Source: Pigmentibacter ruber
Lineage (GTDB): Bacteria > Bdellovibrionota_B > Oligoflexia > Silvanigrellales > Silvanigrellaceae
Assembly (NCBI RefSeq): GCF_009792895.1
Contig: NZ_WSSC01000005.1
Span: forward strand, 62,001-126,000
Reading direction: 5' to 3'
DNA length: 64,000 bases
A model generated the notes under the pieces. The model saw only the letters and a list, made by a program, of their open reading frames with translations, ran no database searches and was not told the DNA's origin. Numbering within the stretch: position 1 is the stretch's first letter; each line of letters starts with the position of its first letter. Shown piece by piece: positions 62,203-64,000 of the stretch. Both the position numbers and the translations under genes were made by a program.

Positions 62203-63054
62203 ATGCAACGCTTGATATTTCAAGACAACTTGATGGATAACATATTTCTATTAGAAGCAATTTCTCGTATCTCAATGAGCGTATTATTTGGTTTAGCATT
62301 ATTGGGGTTTGGTTATACGTTAAGTTTAAAAGCTAGAGAAAAAAAGCACTATAATAAGTTCCACTATGTGGCAAGGATTTTCTTTATTCTTGGGAGTGTT
62401 TTTACAGTTATATATTCTACTTTAGAGTTCATATTACCAATAAATACAATTACAACACAAGTATATACTTCCATTTGTTTAGTTCTTTCTATTGCCGTCA
62501 TTATTGTTGATAGAGGCAAAGAAGGATTACCTGCTTTTTCTTTTTTAGTTGGCGCATTAATTTTTTTAATCACAACACTAACTCCATTTTTAGATCCCAA
62601 ACCATTATATAGAGCTGAATCATTAGACTGGTTAGTTTATTTTCATATTGGCACAGCATCTCTTGGTGAAGCCATTTTTGTAGCTGCATTTTGTGCTTCA
62701 TTACTCTATCTAAGAGAATATCGAAAATTAAAGCAACGAAAAATAGATAAAAATCCTTCAGCAGCAAGTCTTTCTGGCTTAGAAAAATTGATGGAGCGCT
62801 CTTCGCTCATTGGACTTACTTTTATTACTTTTAGTTTATTCTCAGGTCTAGCCTTGATTTTCATTGGCAAAGAAGCTGTTCAAGTTGGATTAATTAAAAT
62901 TTTATGGGCATTTTTAGTTTGGGGGTGGTATGTCATGACCATCTTTGGACGCAGTCGTTGGGGTTGGCGTGGGAGAAAAGGTGCTAAATTGGCAATTTTT
63001 GGCATGATCCTGCTTATTTTGGGATTATTTGGTACAATTTGGCAGTACTTTTGA
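62203..63054 (+). CDS. CcsA/HemX-like cytochrome c assembly-type membrane protein
   Basis: Eight hydrophobic segments over 283 residues. LDWLVYFHIGTASLGEAIFV and the C-terminal LWAFLVWGWYVMTIFGRSRW followed by GWRGRKGAKLAIFGMILL match the CcsA/HemX (cytochrome C assembly) family. The heme-handling WxWD motif of true CcmF/CcsA is not seen, so HemX-like use in heme metabolism is equally likely. No hemA or ccsB gene follows in the window; an asparaginase gene starts 22 bp downstream. ATG 62203 is used, with AAAGG 15 bp upstream; ATG 62233 is an alternative. Confidence 0.75.
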   Translation: MQRLIFQDNLMDNIFLLEAISRISMSVLFGLALLGFGYTLSLKAREKKHYNKFHYVARIFFILGSVFTVIYSTLEFILPINTITTQVYTSICLVLSIAVIIVDRGKEGLPAFSFLVGALIFLITTLTPFLDPKPLYRAESLDWLVYFHIGTASLGEAIFVAAFCASLLYLREYRKLKQRKIDKNPSAASLSGLEKLMERSSLIGLTFITFSLFSGLALIFIGKEAVQVGLIKILWAFLVWGWYVMTIFGRSRWGWRGRKGAKLAIFGMILLILGLFGTIWQYF

Positions 63055-63076
63055 ATTTAGAAAGTTTTAGTTCATT

Positions 63077-64000
63077 ATGAGAAAAAAAGTTTTAATAATC
63101 CACACAGGTGGGACTTTTGCAATGGTTTTAGGCAGCGGTCAAACCGCTACAAAACAACATTCGTCGAATCTTCTTGAAAATTTGTTACAACAAATACCTG
63201 AGTTAGCTTCGTTAGCAGAGATAGACTTAAAGGTTATTTGTAATATTGATTCTTCAGATGTAACAATAGATATTTGGAAATTATTAGCTAAAACTATTTT
63301 TGAAAGTTGGTCTCAATGTGATGGATTTGTCGTTGTACATGGAACGGATACTATGGCATGGACTGCATCTGCACTTGCATTTTTTCTTGGAGGATTAACT
63401 AAACCCGTTGTATTTACGGGAGCACAACGTCCGCTTACGGCTTTGCGCAGTGATGCTCGGATGAACATGATCGATGCCGTTGAATTAGCGACCCATGGAA
63501 TTCCGGAAGTAATGATATGTTTTGATAGTAAAGTGCATAGAGCAACCCGTGCTACAAAATATAGTAATGAACATTTATATGCATATAAAAGCTATAATTC
63601 TCCAAAAATAGGAAGCTTTGGAGTAAATATCAAGTTAAACAAAAAGGTTCTTAACTCTATATTACCTGAGGCAAAACGGCATGCACCTAGTATTAATTCT
63701 GAAATAAATGGAAATATAACTTCTTTAATGTGTGTACCAGGGGCTATTCCTTCTTTAACTTTTATTGATGGACTCTTATCTTCTACAGAAGGTATTATTA
63801 TCCAAGGGTTTGGAGCAGGAAACCTTCCTATTTCAGGAAAAATTTGGTTAGAACTATTTGAAAGAGCATTGGACAGAAAAATACCAATTGTTATTTCTAC
63901 GCAATGTGAATCGGGAAGCGTTGATTTGCAGTTGTATGAAAATGGAAGACGGTTCGCAGCTTTGGGAGGAATTTCTGCTTTAGATATGACATTTGAAGCT
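63077..64000 (+). CDS. ansA: L-asparaginase type I (C-terminus cut off)
   Basis: Hydrolyses asparagine to aspartate and ammonia. The two catalytic threonine motifs are present: IHTGGTFAMVLG near the start and VVHGTDTMAWTASALAFFLG. FTGAQRPLTALRSDARMNMI and the later GFGAGNLPISGKIW confirm the cytoplasmic type I family. The gene is open to the right edge after 308 codons; about 30-40 residues are missing. It lies 22 bp after the CcsA/HemX-like gene. No signal peptide. Confidence 0.9.
   Translation, partial: MRKKVLIIHTGGTFAMVLGSGQTATKQHSSNLLENLLQQIPELASLAEIDLKVICNIDSSDVTIDIWKLLAKTIFESWSQCDGFVVVHGTDTMAWTASALAFFLGGLTKPVVFTGAQRPLTALRSDARMNMIDAVELATHGIPEVMICFDSKVHRATRATKYSNEHLYAYKSYNSPKIGSFGVNIKLNKKVLNSILPEAKRHAPSINSEINGNITSLMCVPGAIPSLTFIDGLLSSTEGIIIQGFGAGNLPISGKIWLELFERALDRKIPIVISTQCESGSVDLQLYENGRRFAALGGISALDMTFEA

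Overview
The window is a compact, AT-rich chromosomal segment (roughly 30% G+C by eye) from a Gram-negative bacterium. Gram-negative character follows from a pilus secretin, an RseP-type site-2 protease, an O-antigen ligase-like protein, lipoproteins and a predicted outer-membrane barrel. Gene content (FHA-CpaF Tad pilus locus, type III glutamine synthetase, PPi-type phosphofructokinase, many secreted proteins of unknown type) and base composition fit the Bdellovibrionota/Oligoflexia, for example a Silvanigrella-like organism. That placement is inference, not a search result. No insertion sequence, prophage or CRISPR array was found, and no gene-free gap exceeds 300 bp.

Layout. 1-4877 (minus): asd (cut by the window edge), pssA, tsaB, rseP and uppS, an envelope/housekeeping operon. 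5101-6438: hisS. 6568-13200: a small secreted protein, an orphan thioesterase, dps, a PPi-dependent phosphofructokinase, purA, a TPR protein, a cysteine-repeat secreted protein and a SanA-like protein. 13341-21693: a secreted barrel-like protein, DedA, a 6-pyruvoyltetrahydropterin-synthase-like protein, an ABC1 kinase, a Tat-exported spermidine-dehydrogenase-like flavoprotein, RarD and SpeD. 21907-29290: a DHH phosphoesterase, an RDD protein, GlnN, an amidase lipoprotein and a six-repeat FG-GAP-like lipoprotein.

29519-36163 (plus) is a tight cluster at the arginine/pyrimidine branch point: argG fused to an MGS-like regulatory domain, a cytosine-deaminase-like amidohydrolase, pyrD, pyrE and two FUSC-type membrane proteins. 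A ROK kinase follows.

37445-47996 is a divergent Tad/Flp pilus locus. Leftward are flp, cpaB, an FHA-cpaF fusion, tadB, tadC and a marR gene. Rightward are a secretin with an unusual N-terminal DUF192-like domain ahead of its signal peptide, two unrecognised proteins and three TadE/TadG-like pseudopilins. No CpaE/TadZ or prepilin peptidase gene is present here. A tRNA-Phe gene follows at 48037.

48180-60000 carries an O-methyltransferase, a secreted transglutaminase-elicitor-like protein, an O-antigen ligase, a secreted papain-like protease, an acyl-CoA dehydrogenase, a TPR protein, a DUF374 acyltransferase and a second, larger FG-GAP-like lipoprotein. The window closes with an M20 peptidase, a J-domain protein, a CcsA/HemX-like protein and a truncated type I asparaginase gene.

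The observations most worth following are the ArgG-MGS fusion beside pyrimidine genes, the DUF192-secretin fusion with unknown partners in the Tad locus, the paired six-repeat cysteine-containing lipoproteins, and a dps leader hairpin that covers the ribosome binding site.
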